DNA of 64,000 bases from Clusia tigrina (lineage: Eukaryota > Arthropoda > Insecta > Diptera > Clusiidae): positions 192,567,887 through 192,631,886 of the forward strand of contig OV050030.1 of assembly GCA_920105625.2 (NCBI GenBank), written 5' to 3'. This document shows positions 1 through 13,300 of the stretch, piece by piece (the first letter of the stretch is position 1; each line of letters starts with the position of its first letter). Under the pieces are notes generated by a model that did no database searches, had not been told where the DNA came from, and worked only from the letters and a program-made list of their open reading frames with translations. Both the position numbers and the translations under genes were made by a program.

Positions 1-530
1 AGGAATCTCAGTCGTTGCCGCTGTCGATTGGGAGTCTGCTGCCTTCTCTATGCCTATATCTACCCCTATCTGCCTCAGTCGGAGTCTCAGTCGGCGTCGC
101 AGCCTCTGTCAGTGTCTCTATAGGCGTTTCAGTAGCTGCCGCGGTCGATTGGGGGTCTGCTGCTTTCCCTATATCTACTCCTGTCGGCGTCTCAGTCGGC
201 GTCGCAGCCTCTGTCAGCATCTCTGTAGGCGTTTCAGTAGCTGCCGCGGTCGATTGGGGGTCTGCTGCTTTCCCTATATCTACTCCTGTCTGCCTCAGTT
301 GGCGTCGCAGCCTCTGTCGGCGTCTATCTAGGCGTCTCAGACGATGCCGCTGCTGATTGGGGGGTCTGCTGCCTTCTCTATGCCTGCATCTACGCCTATC
401 TGCCTCAGTCGGCGTCTCAGTCTTCGTCGCTGTAGACGTCTCAGGCGGTGTCGATTGGGGGGGTCTGCTGCCTTCTCTATGCGTATAACTACGCCTATCC
501 GCCCCAGTCGGCGTCTCAGTCGGCGTCGCA
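1..530 (+). repeat. Window-edge segment duplicated at 27033-27560 and largely at ~29.03-29.55 kb
   Basis: The first ~500 bases match 27033 onward almost base for base, with one difference seen near position 83 (GGAGTCTC against GGCGTCTC). They also match about 29.03 kb onward. The segment contains two atypical short monomers in which the TC-rich core reads TGCTTTCCCTATATCTACTC. The similarity decays around 505-540, where the 27-kb copy reads CAGCCACTGTCAGCGACTTT. This is an array-scale duplication 27 kb apart. Confidence 0.85.
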
Positions 531-3179
531 GCCTCTGTCAGCGTCTCTGTAGGCGTCTCAGTAGCTGCCGCTGTCGATTGGGGGTCTGCTGCCTTCTCTA
601 TGCCTATATCTACCCCTATCCGCCCCAGTCGGCGTCTCACTCTATGCCTATATCTACATCTATCTGCCTCAGTCGGCGTCGCAGCCTCTGTCAGCATCTC
701 TGTTGGCGTCTCAGCCGATGACGCTGTCGATTGGGGTGGTCTGCTGTCTTGTCTATGCCAATATCTACCCCTATTTGCCTCAGTCGGCGTCTCAGTCGGC
801 GTCTCAGTCGATTCCGCTGTCGATTGGGGGGTCTGCTACCGTCTCTATGCCTATATCTACCCCTATCTGCCTCAGTCGGTGTCTCAGTCGGCGTCGCAGC
901 CTTTGTCAGCGTCTCTGTAAGAGTCTCAGGCGATGCCGCTGTCGATTGGGGGGTCTGCTGCCTTCTCTAAGCCTGTATCTACGAATATCTGCTTCAGTCG
1001 GCGTCTCAGTCGGCGTCGCTGTAGGCGTCTCAATCGCTGTCGATTGGGGGGGTCTGCGGCCTTCTCTATGCCTATATCTACCCCTTTCTGCCTCAGTCGG
1101 CGTCGCAGCCTCTGTCAGCGTCTCTGTAGGCGTCTCAGTCGCTGCCGCTGTCCATTGCGGGGTCTGCTGCCTTCTCTATGCCTATATCTACCACTATCTG
1201 CCACAGTCGGCGTCTCAGTCGGCTTCGCAGCCTCTGTCAGCGTCTCTGTAGGCGATTCAGTAGCTGCCGCTGTCGATTGGGGGTCTGCTGCCTTCTCTAT
1301 GCCTATATCTACCCCTATCCGCCCCAGTTGGCGTCTCAGTCGGCGTCTCAGTCGGCTTCGCAGCCTATGTCAGCGTCTCTGTAGGCGTCTCAGTGGCTGT
1401 CGCTGTCCATTGATGGGGTCTGCTGCCTTCTCTATGCCTATATCTACCCCTATCTGAATCAGTCGGCGTCTCAGTCGGCATCGCAGCCTCTGTCAGCGTC
1501 TCTGTAGGCGTCTCAGTCGCTGCCGCTGTCGATTGGGTGTGTCTGCTGCCCTCTCTATGCCTATATCTACACCTATCTGCCTCAGTCGGCGTCGCAGCCT
1601 CTGTCAGCATCTCTGTTGGCGTCTCAGCCGATGACGCTGTCGATTGGGGTGGTCTGCTGTCTTGTCTATGCCAATATCTACCCCTATCTGCCTCAGTCGG
1701 CGTCTCAGTCGGCGTCTCAGTCGATTCCGCTGTCGATTGGGGGGTCTGCTACCGTCTCTATGCCTATATCTACCCCTATCTGCCTCAGTCGGCGTCTCAG
1801 TCGACGTCGCAGCCTTTGTCAGTGTCTCTGTAAGAGTCTCAGGCGATGCCGCTGTCGATTGGGGGGTCTGCTGCCTTCTCTAAGCCTGTATCTACGCCTA
1901 TCTGCTTCAGTCGGCGTCTAAGTCGGCGTCGCTGTAGGCGTCTCAATTGGGGGGGTCTGCTGCCTTCTCTATGCCTATATCTACCCCTATCTGCCTCAGT
2001 CGGCGTCTCAGTCGGGATCGCAGCCTCTGTCAGCGTCTCTGTAGGCGTCTCAGTCGCTGCCGCTGTCCATTGGGGGGTCTGCTGCCTTCTCTATGCCTAT
2101 ATCTACCACTATCTGCCTCAGTCGGCATCTCAGTCGGCGTCGCAGCCTCTGTCAGCGTCTCTGTAGGCGTCTCAGTCGCTGCCGCTGTCGATTGGGGTGA
2201 TCAGCTGCCTTCTCTACGCCTATATATACCCCTATTTGCCTCAGTCGTTGTCTCAGTCGGCGTCGCAGCCTCTGTCAGCGTCTCTGTAGGCGTCTCAGTC
2301 GCTGCAGCTGTCGTTTGGGGGCTCTGCTGCCTTCTCTATGCCTATATTTACCCCTATCGGCCTCAGTCGGCGTCGCAGCCTCTGTCAGCGTCTCAGTAGC
2401 TGCCGCTGTAGATTGGGGGGTCTGCTACCTTCTCTATGCCTATATCTACCCCTATCCGCCTCAGTCGGCGACTCAGTCGGCGTCGCAGCCTCTTTCAGCG
2501 TCTCTGTAGGCGTCTCAGTCATTGCCGCTGTCGATTGGGGGGTCTGCTGCTTTCACTATGCCTATATCTACCCCTATCTGCTCAGTCGGCATCTCAGTCG
2601 GCGTAGCAGCCTCTTTCAGCGTCTCTGTAGGCGTCTCAGTCATTGCCGCTGTCGATTGGGGGGTCTGCTGCCTTCTCTATGCCTTTTTCTACCCCTATCT
2701 GTTTCAGTCGGCGTCTCAGTCGGGATCGCAGCCTCTGTCAGCGTCTCTGTAGGCGTCTCAGTGGCTGCCACTGTCGATTGGGGGTCTGCTGCCTTCTCTA
2801 TGCCTATATCTACCCCTATCTGCCTCAGTCGGCGTCGCAGCCTCTGTCAGCGTCTCAGTAGCTGCCGCTGTAGATTGGGGGGTCTGCTGCCTTCAATATG
2901 CCTATATTTACCCCTATCTGCCTCAGTCGGCGTCTCAGTCGGCGTCGCAGCCTCTTTCAGCGTCTCTGTAGGCGTCTCAGTCATTGCCGCTGTCGATTGA
3001 GGGGTCTGCTGCCTTCTCTATGCCTATATCTTCCCCTATCTGTCCCAGTTGGCGTCTCAGTCGACGTCTCAGTCGACGTCGCAGCCTCTGTCAGCATCTC
3101 TGTAGGCGTCTCAGTCGCTGCCGCTGTCGATTGCTGGGTCTGCTGGCTTCTCTATGCCTGTATCTAACTCTATCTGCCT

Positions 3180-3233
3180 CAGTCGGCGTCTCAGTCGGCG
3201 TCTCAGTCGGTGTCTCAGTCGGCGTCTCAGTCG
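3180..3233 (+). repeat. Local expansion of the 12-bp sub-repeat (about 4.5 copies)
   Basis: Uninterrupted copies of the 12-mer CAGTCGGCGTCT, one with a G-to-T-type variant (GGTGTCT), replace the usual one or two copies at this point of the monomer. They show that the 122-bp unit contains a nested minisatellite that expands on its own. Confidence 0.9.
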
Positions 3234-6200
3234 ATTCCGGTGTCGATTGAGGGGTCTGCTGCCGTCTCTATGCCTATATCTACCCCTATCTGCCCCAGTT
3301 GGCGTCTCAGTCGGCGTCTCCGTCGGCGTCGCAGCCTCTGTCAGCATCTCTGTAGGCGTCTCAGTCGCTGCCGCTGTCGATTGGGGTGGTCTGCTGCCTT
3401 CTCTATGCCTATATCTACCCCTATCCGCCCCAGTCGGCGTCTCAGTCGGCGTCTCAGTCGACGTCGCAGCCTCTGTCAGCATCTCAGTCGGCGTCTCAGT
3501 CGATTCCGCTGTCGATTGGGGGGTCTGCTACCGTCTCTATGCCTACATCTACCCCTATCTGCCTCAGTCGGCGTCGCAGCCTTTGTCAGCGTCTCTGAAA
3601 GAGTCTCAGGCGATGCCGCTGTCGATTGGGGGGTCTGCTGCCTTCTCTAAGCCTGTATCTACGCCTATCTGCTCAGTCGGCGTCTCAGTCGGCGTCGCTG
3701 TAGGCGTCTCAATCGCTGTCGATTGGGGGTTCTGCTGCCTTCTCTATGCCTATATCTACCCCTATCTGCCTCAGTCGGCATCGCAGCCTCTGTCAGCGTC
3801 TCTGTAGGCGTCTCAGTCGCTGCCGCTGTCGATTGGGGTGATCAGCTGCCTTCTCTACGCCTATATATACCCCTATTTGCCTCAGTCGTTGTCTCAGTCG
3901 GCGTCGCAGCCTCTGTCAGCGTCTCTGTAGGCGTCTCAGTCGCTGCAGCTGTCGTTTGGGGGCTTTGCTGCCTTCTCTATGCCTATATTTACCCCTATCG
4001 GCCTCAGTCGGCGTCGCAGCCTCTGTCAGCGTCTCAGTAGCTGCCGCTGTAGATTGGGGGGTCTGCTGCCTTCTCTATGCCTGTATCTACCCCTACCTGC
4101 TTCAGTCGGCGTCTCAGTCGGCATCGCAGCCTCTGTCAGCGTCTCTGTAGACGTCTCAGTCGCTGCTGCTGTCCATTGGGGGGTCTGATGCCTTCTCTAT
4201 GCCTATATCTACCCCTATCTGAATCAGTCGGCGCCTCAGTGGGCGTCGCAGCCTCTGTCAGCGTCTCTGTAGGCGTCTCAGTCGCTGTCGCTGTCGATTG
4301 GGGTGGTCTGCTGCCTTCTCTAGGCCTATATCCACCCCTATCTGCCTCAGTCGGCGTCTCAGTCGCCGTCGCAGCCTCTGTCAGCATATCTGTACGCGTC
4401 TCAGTCGCTGCCGCTGTCGAGTGGGGTGGTCTGCTGTCTTGTCTATGCCAATATCTACCCCTATCTGCCTCAGTCGGCGTCTCAGTCGGCGTCGCAGCCT
4501 TTGTCAGCGTCTCTGTAAGAGTCTCAGGCGATGCCGCTGTCGATTGGGGGGTCTGCTGCCTTCTCTAAGCCTGTATCTACGCCTATCTGCTTCAGTCGGC
4601 GTCTCAGTCGGCGTCGCTGTAGGCGTCTCAATCGCTGTCGATTGGGGGGTCTGCTGCCTTCTCTATGCCTATATCTACCCCTATCTGCCTCAGTCGGCGT
4701 CTCAGTCGGCATCGCAGCCGCTGTCAGCGTCTCTGTAGGCGTCTCAGTCGCTGCCGCTGTCGATTGGGGGGTCTGCTGCCTTCTCTACGCCTATATATAC
4801 CCCTATTTGCCTCAGTCGGCATCTCAGTCGGCGTCGCAGCCTCTGTCAGCGTCTCTGTAGGCGTCTCAGTCGCTGCAGCTGTCGTTTGGGGGCTCTGCTG
4901 CCTTCTCTATGCCTATATTTACCCCTATCGGCCTCAGTCGGCGTCGCAGCCTCTGTCAGCGTCTCAGTAGCTGCCGCTGTAGATTGGGGGGTCAGCTGCC
5001 TTCTCTCTGCCTATATCTACCCCTATCCGCCACAGTCGGTTACTCAGTCGGAGTCGCAGCCTCTTTCAGCGTCTCTGTAGGCGTCTCAGTCATTGCCGCT
5101 GTCGATTGGGGGGTCTGCTGCCTTCTCTATGCCTATATCTACCCCTATCCGCCACAGTCGGCGACTCAGTCTGCGTCGCAACCTCTTTCAGCGTCTCTGT
5201 AGGCGTCTCAGTCATTGCCGCTGTCGATTGGGGGGTCTGCTGCCTTCTCTATGCCTGTATCTACCCCTACCTGCTTCAGTCGGCGTCTCAGTCGGCGTCG
5301 CAGCCTCTGTCAGCGTCTCTGTAGGCGTCTCAGTCGCTGCCGCTGTCGATTGGGGTGGTCTGCTGCCTTCTCTACGCCTATATCTACCCCTATCTGCCTC
5401 AGGCGGTGTCTCAGTCGGCGTCGCAGCCTCTGTCAGCGTCTCTGTAGGCGTCTCAGTCGCTGCAGCTGTCGTTTGGGGGCTCTGCTGCCTTCTCTATGCC
5501 TATATTTACCCCTATCGGTCTCAGTCGGCGTCGCAGCCTCTGTCAGCGTCTCAGTAGCTGCCGCTGTAGATTGGGGGGTCAGCTGCCTTCTCTATGCCTA
5601 TATCTACCCCTATCCGCCACAGTCGGTTACTCAGTCGGAGTCGCAGCCTCTTTCAGCGTCTCTGTAGGCGTCTCAGTCATTGCCGCTGTCGATTGGGGGG
5701 TCTGCTGCCTTCTCTATGCCTATATCTACCCCTATCCGCCACAGTCGGCGACTCAGTCTGCGTCGCAACCTCTTTCAGCGTCTCTGTAGGCGTCTCAGAC
5801 ATTGCCGCTGTCGATTGGGGGGTCTGCTGCCTTCTCTATGCCTGTATCTACCCCTACCTGCTTCAGTCGGCGTCTCAGTCGGCGTCGCAGCCTCTGTCAG
5901 CGTCTCTGTAGGCGTCTCAGTCGCTGTCGCTGTCGATTGGGGTGGTCTGTTGCCTTCTCTATGCCTATATCCACCCCTATCTGCCTCAGTCGGCGTCTCA
6001 GTCGCCGTCGCAGCCTCTGTCAGCATATCTGTAGGCGTCTCAGTCATTGCCGCTGTCGATTGGGGGGTCTGCTGCCTTCTCTATGCCTATATCTACCCCT
6101 ATCCGCCACAGTCGGCGACTCAGTCTGCGTCGCAACCTCTTTCAGCGTCTCTGTAGGCGTCTCAGTCATTGCCGCTGTCGATTGGGGGGTCTGCTACCGT

Positions 6201-7388
6201 CTCTATGCCTATATCTACCCCTATCTGCCTCAGTCGGCGTCTCAGTCGACGTCGCAGCCTTTGTCAGCGTCTCTGTAAGAGTCTCAGGCGATGCCGCTGT
6301 CGATTGGGGGGTCTGCTGCCTTCTCTAAGCCTGTATCTACGCCTATCTGCTTCAGTCGGCGTCTCAGTCGGGATCGCAGCCTCTGTCAGCGTCTCTGTAG
6401 GCGTCTCAGTCGCTGCCGCTGTCCATTGGGGGGTCTGCTGCCTTCTCTATGCCTATATCTACCCCTATCTGCCTCAGTCGGCGTCTCAGTCGGGATCGCA
6501 GCCTCTGTCAGCGTCTCTGTAGGCGTCTCAGTCGCTGCCGCTGTCCATTGGGGGGTCTGCTGCCTTCTCTATGCCTATATCTACCACTATCTGCCTCAGT
6601 CGGCATCTCAGTCGGCGTCGCAGCCTCTGTCAGCGTCTCTGTAGGCGTCTCAGTCGCTGCCGCTGTCGATTGGGGTGGTCTGCTGCCTTCTCTACGCCTA
6701 TATATACCCCTATCTGCCTCAGTCGTTGTCTCAGTCGGCGTCGCAGTCTCTGTCAGCGTCTCAGTAGCTGCCGCTGTAGATTGGGGGGTCTGCTGCCTTC
6801 TCTATGCCTAGATCCACCCCTATCCGCCTCAGTCGGCGACTCAGTCGGCGTCGCAGCCTCTTTCAGCGTCTCTGTAGGCGTCTCAGTCATTGCCGCTGTC
6901 GATTGGGGGGTCTGCTGCCTTCTCTATGCCTATATCTACCACTATCTGCCTCAGTCGGCGTCTCAGTCGGCTTCGCAGCCTCTGTCAGCGTCTCTGTAGG
7001 CGATTCAGTAGCTGCCGCTGTCGATTGGGGGTCTGCTGCCTTCTCTATGCCTATATCTACCCCTATCCGCCCCAGTTGGCGTCTCAGTCGGCGTCTCAGT
7101 CGGCATCGCAGCCTATGTCAGCGTCTCTGTAGGCGTCTCAGTCGCTGTCGCTGTCCATTGGGGGGTCTGCTGCCTTCTCTATGCCTATATCTACCCCTAT
7201 CTGAATCAGTCGGCGCCTCAGTCGGCATCGCAGCCCTTGTCAGCGTCTCTGTAGGCGTCTCAATCGATTCCGCTGTCGATTGGGGGGTCTGCTACCGTCT
7301 CTATGCCTATATCTACCCCTATCTGCCTTAGTCGGCGCCTCAGTCGACGTCGCAGCCTTTGTCAGCGTCTCTGTAAGAGTCTCAGGCG

Positions 7389-10300
7389 ATGCCGCTGTCG
7401 ATTGGGGGGTCTGCTGCCTTCTCTAAGCCTGTATCTACACCTATCTGCTTCAGTCGGCGTCTCAGTCGGCGTCGCTGTAGGCGTCTCAATCGCTTTCGAT
7501 TGGGGGGTCTGCTGCCTTCTCTATGCCTATATCTACCCCTATCTGCCTCAGTCGGCGTCTCAGTCGGGATCGCAGCCTCTGTCAGCGTCTCTGTAGGCGA
7601 TTCAGTAGCTGCCGCTGTCGATTGGGGGTCTGCTGCCTTCTCTATGCCTATATCTACCCCTATCCGCCCCAGTTGGCGTCTCAGTCGGCGTCTCAGTCGG
7701 CATCGCAGCCTATGTCAGCGTCTCTGTAGGCGTCTCAGTCGCTGTCGCTGTCCATTGGGGGGTCTGCTGCCTTCTCTATGCCTATATCTACCCCTATCTG
7801 AATCAGTCGGCGCCTCAGTCGGCATCGCAGCCTCTGTCAGCGTCTCTGTAGGCGTCTCAGTCGATTCCGCTGTCGATTGGGGGGTCAGCTGCCTTCTCTA
7901 TGCCTATATCTACCCCTATCTGCCTCAGTCGGCGTCTCAGTCCACGTCGCAGCCTCTGTCAGCGTCTCTGTAGGCGTGTCAGTCGCTGCCGCTGTCGATT
8001 GGGGGTCTGCTGCCTTCTCTATGCCTATATCTACCCCTATCCGCCCCAGTTGGCGTCTCAGTCGGCGTCTCAGTCGGCATCGCAGCCTATGTCAGCGTCT
8101 CTGTAGGCGTCTCAGTCGCTGTCGCTGTCCATTGGGGGGTCTGCTGCCTTCTCTATGCCTATATCTACCCCTATCTGAATCAGTCGGCGCCTCAGTCGGC
8201 ATCGCAGCCCTTGTCAGCGTCTCTGTAGGCGTCTCAGTCGATTCCGCTGTCGATTGGGGGGTCTGCTACCGTCTCTATGCCTATATCTACCCCTATCTGC
8301 CTCTGTCGGCGCCTCAGTCGACGTCGCAGCCTTTGTCAGCGTCTCTGTAAGAGTCTCAGGCGATGCCGCTGTCGATTGGGGGGTCTGCTGCCTTCTCTAA
8401 GCCTGTATCTACACCTATCTGCTTCAGTCGGCGTCTCAGTCGGCGTCGCTGTAGGCGTCTCATTCGCTTTCGATTGGGGGGTCTGCTGCCTTCTCTATGC
8501 CTATATCTACCCCTATCTGCCTCAGTCGGCGTCTCAGTCGGGATCGCAGCCTCTGTCAGCGTCTCTGTAGGCGATTCAGTAGCTGCCGCTGTCGATTGGG
8601 GGTCTGCTGCCTTCTCTATGCCTATATCTACCCCTATCCGCCCCAGTTGGCGTCTCAGTCGGCGTCTCAGTCGGCATCGCAGCCTATGTTAGCGTCTCTG
8701 TAGGCGTCTCAGTCGCTGTCGCTGTCCATTGGGGGGTCTGCTGCCTTCTCTATGCCTATATCTACCCCTATCTGAATCAGTCGGCGCCTCAGTCGGCATC
8801 GCAGCCTCTGTCAGCGTCTCTGTAGGCGTCTCAGTCGATTCCGCTGTCGATTGGGGGGTCTGCTACCGTCTCTATGCCTATATCTACCCCTATCTGCCTC
8901 AGTCGGCGTCTCAGTCGACGTCGCAGCCTTTGTCAGCGTCTCTGTAAGAGTCTCAGGCGATGCCGCTGTCGATTGGGGGGTCTGCTGCCTTCTCTAAGCC
9001 TGTATCTACACCTATCTGCTTCAGTCGGCGTCTCAGTCGGCGTCGCTGTAGGCGTCTCAATCGCTTTCGATTGGGGGGTCTGCTGCCTCCTCTATGCCTA
9101 TATCTACCCCTATCTGCCTCAGTCGGCGTCTCAGTCGGGATCGCAGCCTCTGTCAGCGTCTCTGTAGGCGTGTCAGTCGCTCCCGCTGTCCATTGGGGGG
9201 TCTGCTGCCTTCTCTATGCCTATATCTACCCCTATCCGCCCCAGTTGGCGTCTCAGTCGGCGTCTCAGTCGGCATCGCAGCCTATGTCAGCGTCTCTGTA
9301 GGCGTCTCAGTCGCTGTCGCTGTCCATTGGGGGGTCTGCTGCCTTCTCTATGCCTATATCTACCCCTATCTGAATCAGTCGGCGCCTCAGTCGGCATCGC
9401 AGCCACTGTCAGCGTCTCTGTAGGCGTCTCAGTCGATTCCGCTGTCGATTGGGGGGTCTGCTACCGTCTCTATGCCTATATCTACCCCTATCTGCCTCAG
9501 TCGGCGTCTCAGTCGACGTCGCAGCCTTTGTCAGCGTCTCTGTAAGAGTCTCAGGCGATGCCGCTGTCGATTGGGGGGTCTGCTGCCTTCTCTATGCCTG
9601 TATCTACACCTATCTGCTTCAGTCGGCGTCTCAGTCGGCGTCGCAGTCTCTGTCAGCGTCTCAGTAGCTGCCGCTGTAGATTGGGGGGTCTGCTGCCTTC
9701 TCTATGCCTAGATCCACCCCTATCTGCCTCAGTTGGCGTCTCAGTCGGCGTCTCAGTCGGCATCGCAGCCTATGTCAGCGTCTCTGTAGGCGTCTCAGTC
9801 GCTGTCGCTGTCCATTGGGGGGTCTGCTGCCTTCTCTATGCCTATATCTACCACTATCTGCCTCAGTCGGCGTCTCAGTCGGCTTCGCAGCCTCTGTCAG
9901 CGTCTCTGTAGGCGATTCAGTAGCTGCCGCTGTCGATTGGGGGTCTGCTGCCTTCTCTATGCCTATATCTACCCCTATCCGCCCCAGTTGGCGTCTCAGT
10001 CGGCGTCTCAGTCGGCATCGCAGCCTATGTCAGCGTCTCTGTAGGCGTCTCAGTCGCTGTCGCTGTCCATTGGGGGGTCTGCTGCCTTCTCTATGCCTAT
10101 ATCTACCCCTATCTGAATCAGTCGGCGCCTCAGTCGGCATCGCAGCCCTTGTCAGCGTCTCTGTAGGCGTCTCAGTCGATTCCGCTGTCGATTGGGGGGT
10201 CTGCTACCGTCTCTATGCCTATATCTACCCCTATCTGCCTCAGTCGGCGCCTCAGTCGACGTCGCAGCCTTTGTCAGCGTCTCTGTAAGAGTCTCAGGCG

Positions 10301-13300
10301 ATGCCGCTGTCGATTGGGGGGTCTGCTGCCTTCTCTAAGCCTGTATCTACACCTATCTGCTTCAGTCGGCGTCTCAGTCGGCGTCGCTGTAGGCGTCTCA
10401 ATCGCTTTCGATTGGGGGGTCTGCTGCCTTCTCTATGCCTATATCTACCCCTATCTGCCTCAGTCGGCGTCTCAGTCGGCGTCGCAGCCTCTGTCAGCGT
10501 CTCTGTAGGTGTTTCAGTAGCTGCCGCTGTCGATTGGGGGTCTGCTGCCTTCTCTATGCCTATATCTACCCCTATCCGCCCCAGTTGGCGTCTCAGTCGG
10601 CGTCTCAGTCGGCATCGCAGCCTATGTCAGCGTCTCTGTAGGCGTCTCAGTCGCTGTCGCTGTCCATTGGGGGGTCTGCTGCCTTCTCTATGCCTATATC
10701 TACCCCTATCTGAATCAGTCGGCGCCTCAGTCGGCATCGCAGCCTCTGTCAGCGTCTCTGTAGGCGTCTCAGTCGCTGCCGCTGTCGATTGGGGGGTCTG
10801 CTGCCTTCTCTATGCCTATATCTACCCCTATCTGCCTCAGTCGGCGTCTCAGTCCACGTCGCAGCCTCTGTCAGCGTCTCTGTAGGCGTGTCAGTCGCTC
10901 CCGCTGTCGATTGGGGGTCTGCTGCCTTCTCTATGCCTATATCTACCCCTATCCGCCCCAGTTGGCGTCTCAGTCGGCGTCTCAGTCGGCATCGCAGCCT
11001 ATGTCAGCGTCTCTGTAGGCGTCTCAGTCGCTGTCGCTGTCCATTGGGGGGTCTGCTGCCTTCTCTATGCCTATATCTACCCCTATCTGAATCAGTCGGC
11101 GCCTCAGTCGGCATCGCAGCCTTTGTCAGCGTCTCTGTAGGCGTCTCAGTCGATTCCGCTGTCGATTGGGGGTCTGCTGCCTTCTCTATGCCTATATCTA
11201 CCCCTATCCGCCCCAGTTGGCGTCTCAGTCGGCGTCTCAGTCGGCATCGCAGCCTATGTCAGCGTCTCTGTAGGCGTCTCAGTCGCTGTCGCTGTCCATT
11301 GGGGGGTCTGCTGCCTTCTCTATGCCTATATCTACCCCTATCTGAATCAGTCGGCGCCTCAGTCGGCATCGCAGCCCTTGTCAGCGTCTCTGTAGGCGTC
11401 TCAGTCGATTCCGCTGTCGATTGGGGGGTCTGCTACCGTCTCTATGCCTATATCTACCCCTATCTGCCTCAGTCGGCGCCTCAGTCGACGTCGCAGCCTT
11501 TGTCAGCGTCTCTGTAAGAGTCTCAGGCGATGCCGCTGTCGATTGGGGGGTCTGCTGCCTTCTCTAAGCCTGTATCTACACCTATCTGCTTCAGTCGGCG
11601 TCTCAGTCGGCGTCGCTGTAGGCGTCTCAATCGCTTTCGATTGGGGGGTCTGCTGCCTTCTCTATGCCTATATCTACCCCTATCTGCCTCAGTCGGCGTC
11701 TCAGTCGGGATCGCAGCCTCTGTCAGCGTCTCTGTAGGCGATTCAGTAGCTGCCGCTGTCGATTGGGGGTCTGCTGCCTTCTCTATGCCTATATCTACCC
11801 CTATTCGCCCCAGTTGGCGTCTCAGTCGGCGTCTCAGTCGGCATCGCAGCCTATGTCAGCGTCTCTGTAGGCGTCTCAGTCGCTGTCGCTGTCCATTGGG
11901 GGGTCTGCTGCCTTCTCTATGCCTATATCTACCCCTATCTGAATCAGTCGGCGCCTCAGTCGGCATCGCAGCCTCTGTCAGCATCTCTGTAGGCGTCTCA
12001 GTCGATTCCGCTGTCGATTGGGGGGTCTGCTGCCTTCTCTATGCCTATATCTACCCCTATCTGCCTCAGTCGGCGTCTCAGTCCACGTCGCAGCCTCTGT
12101 CAGCGTCTCTGTAGGCGTGTCAGTCGCTCCCGCTGTCGATTGGGGGTCTGCTGCCTTCTCTATGCCTATATCTACCCCTATCCGCCCCAGTTGGCGTCTC
12201 AGTCGGCGTCTCAGTCGGCATCGCAGCCTATGTCAGCGTCTCTGTAGGCGTCTCAGTCGCTGTCGCTGTCCATTGGGGGGTCTGCTGCCTTCTCTATGCC
12301 TATATCTACCCCTATCTGAATCAGTCGGCGCCTCAGTCGGCATCGCAGCCCTTGTCAGCGTCTCTGTAGGCGTCTCAGTCGATTCCGCTGTCGATTGGGG
12401 GGTCTGCTGCCTTCTCTATGCCTATATCTACCCCTATCTGCCTCAGTCGGCGCCTCAGTCGACGTCGCAGCCTTTGTCAGCGTCTCTGTAAGAGTCTCAG
12501 GCGATGCCGCTGTCGATTGGGGGGTCTGCTGCCTTCTCTAAGCCTGTATCTACACCTATCTGCTTCAGTCGGCGTCTCAGTCGGCGTCGCTGTAGGCGTC
12601 TCAATCGCTTTCGATTGGGGGGTCTGCTGCCTTCTCTATGCCTATATCTACCCCTATCTGCCTCAGTCGGCATCGCAGCCTCTGTCAGCGTCTCTGTAGG
12701 CGATTCAGTAGCTGCCGCTGTCGATTGGGGGTCTGCTGCCTTCTCTATGCCTATATCTACCCCTATCCGCCCCAGTTGGCGTCTCAGTCGGCGTCTCAGT
12801 CGGCATCGCAGCCTATGTCAGCGTCTCTGTAGGCGTCTCAGTCGCTGTCGCTGTCCATTGGGGGGTCTGCTGCCTTCTCTATGCCTATATCTACCCCTGT
12901 CTGAATCAGTCGGCGCCTCAGTCGGCATCGCAGCCTCTGTCAGCGTCTCTGTAGGCGTCTCAGTCGATTCCGCTGTCGATTGGGGGGTCTGCTACCGTCT
13001 CTATGCCTATATCTACCCCTATCTGCCTCAGTCGGCGTCTCAGTCGACGTCGCAGCCTTTGTCAGCGTCTCTGTAAGAGTCTCAGGCGATGCCGCTGTCG
13101 ATTGGGGGGTCTGCTGCCTTCTCTAAGCCTGTATCTACACCTATCTGCTTCAGTCGGCGTCTCAGTCGGCGTCGCTGTAGGCGTCTCAATCGCTTTCGAT
13201 TGGGGGGTCTGCTGCCTCCTCTATGCCTATATCTACCCCTATCTGCCTCAGTCGGCGTCTCAGTCGGGATCGCAGCCTCTGTCAGCGTCTCTGTAGGCGT

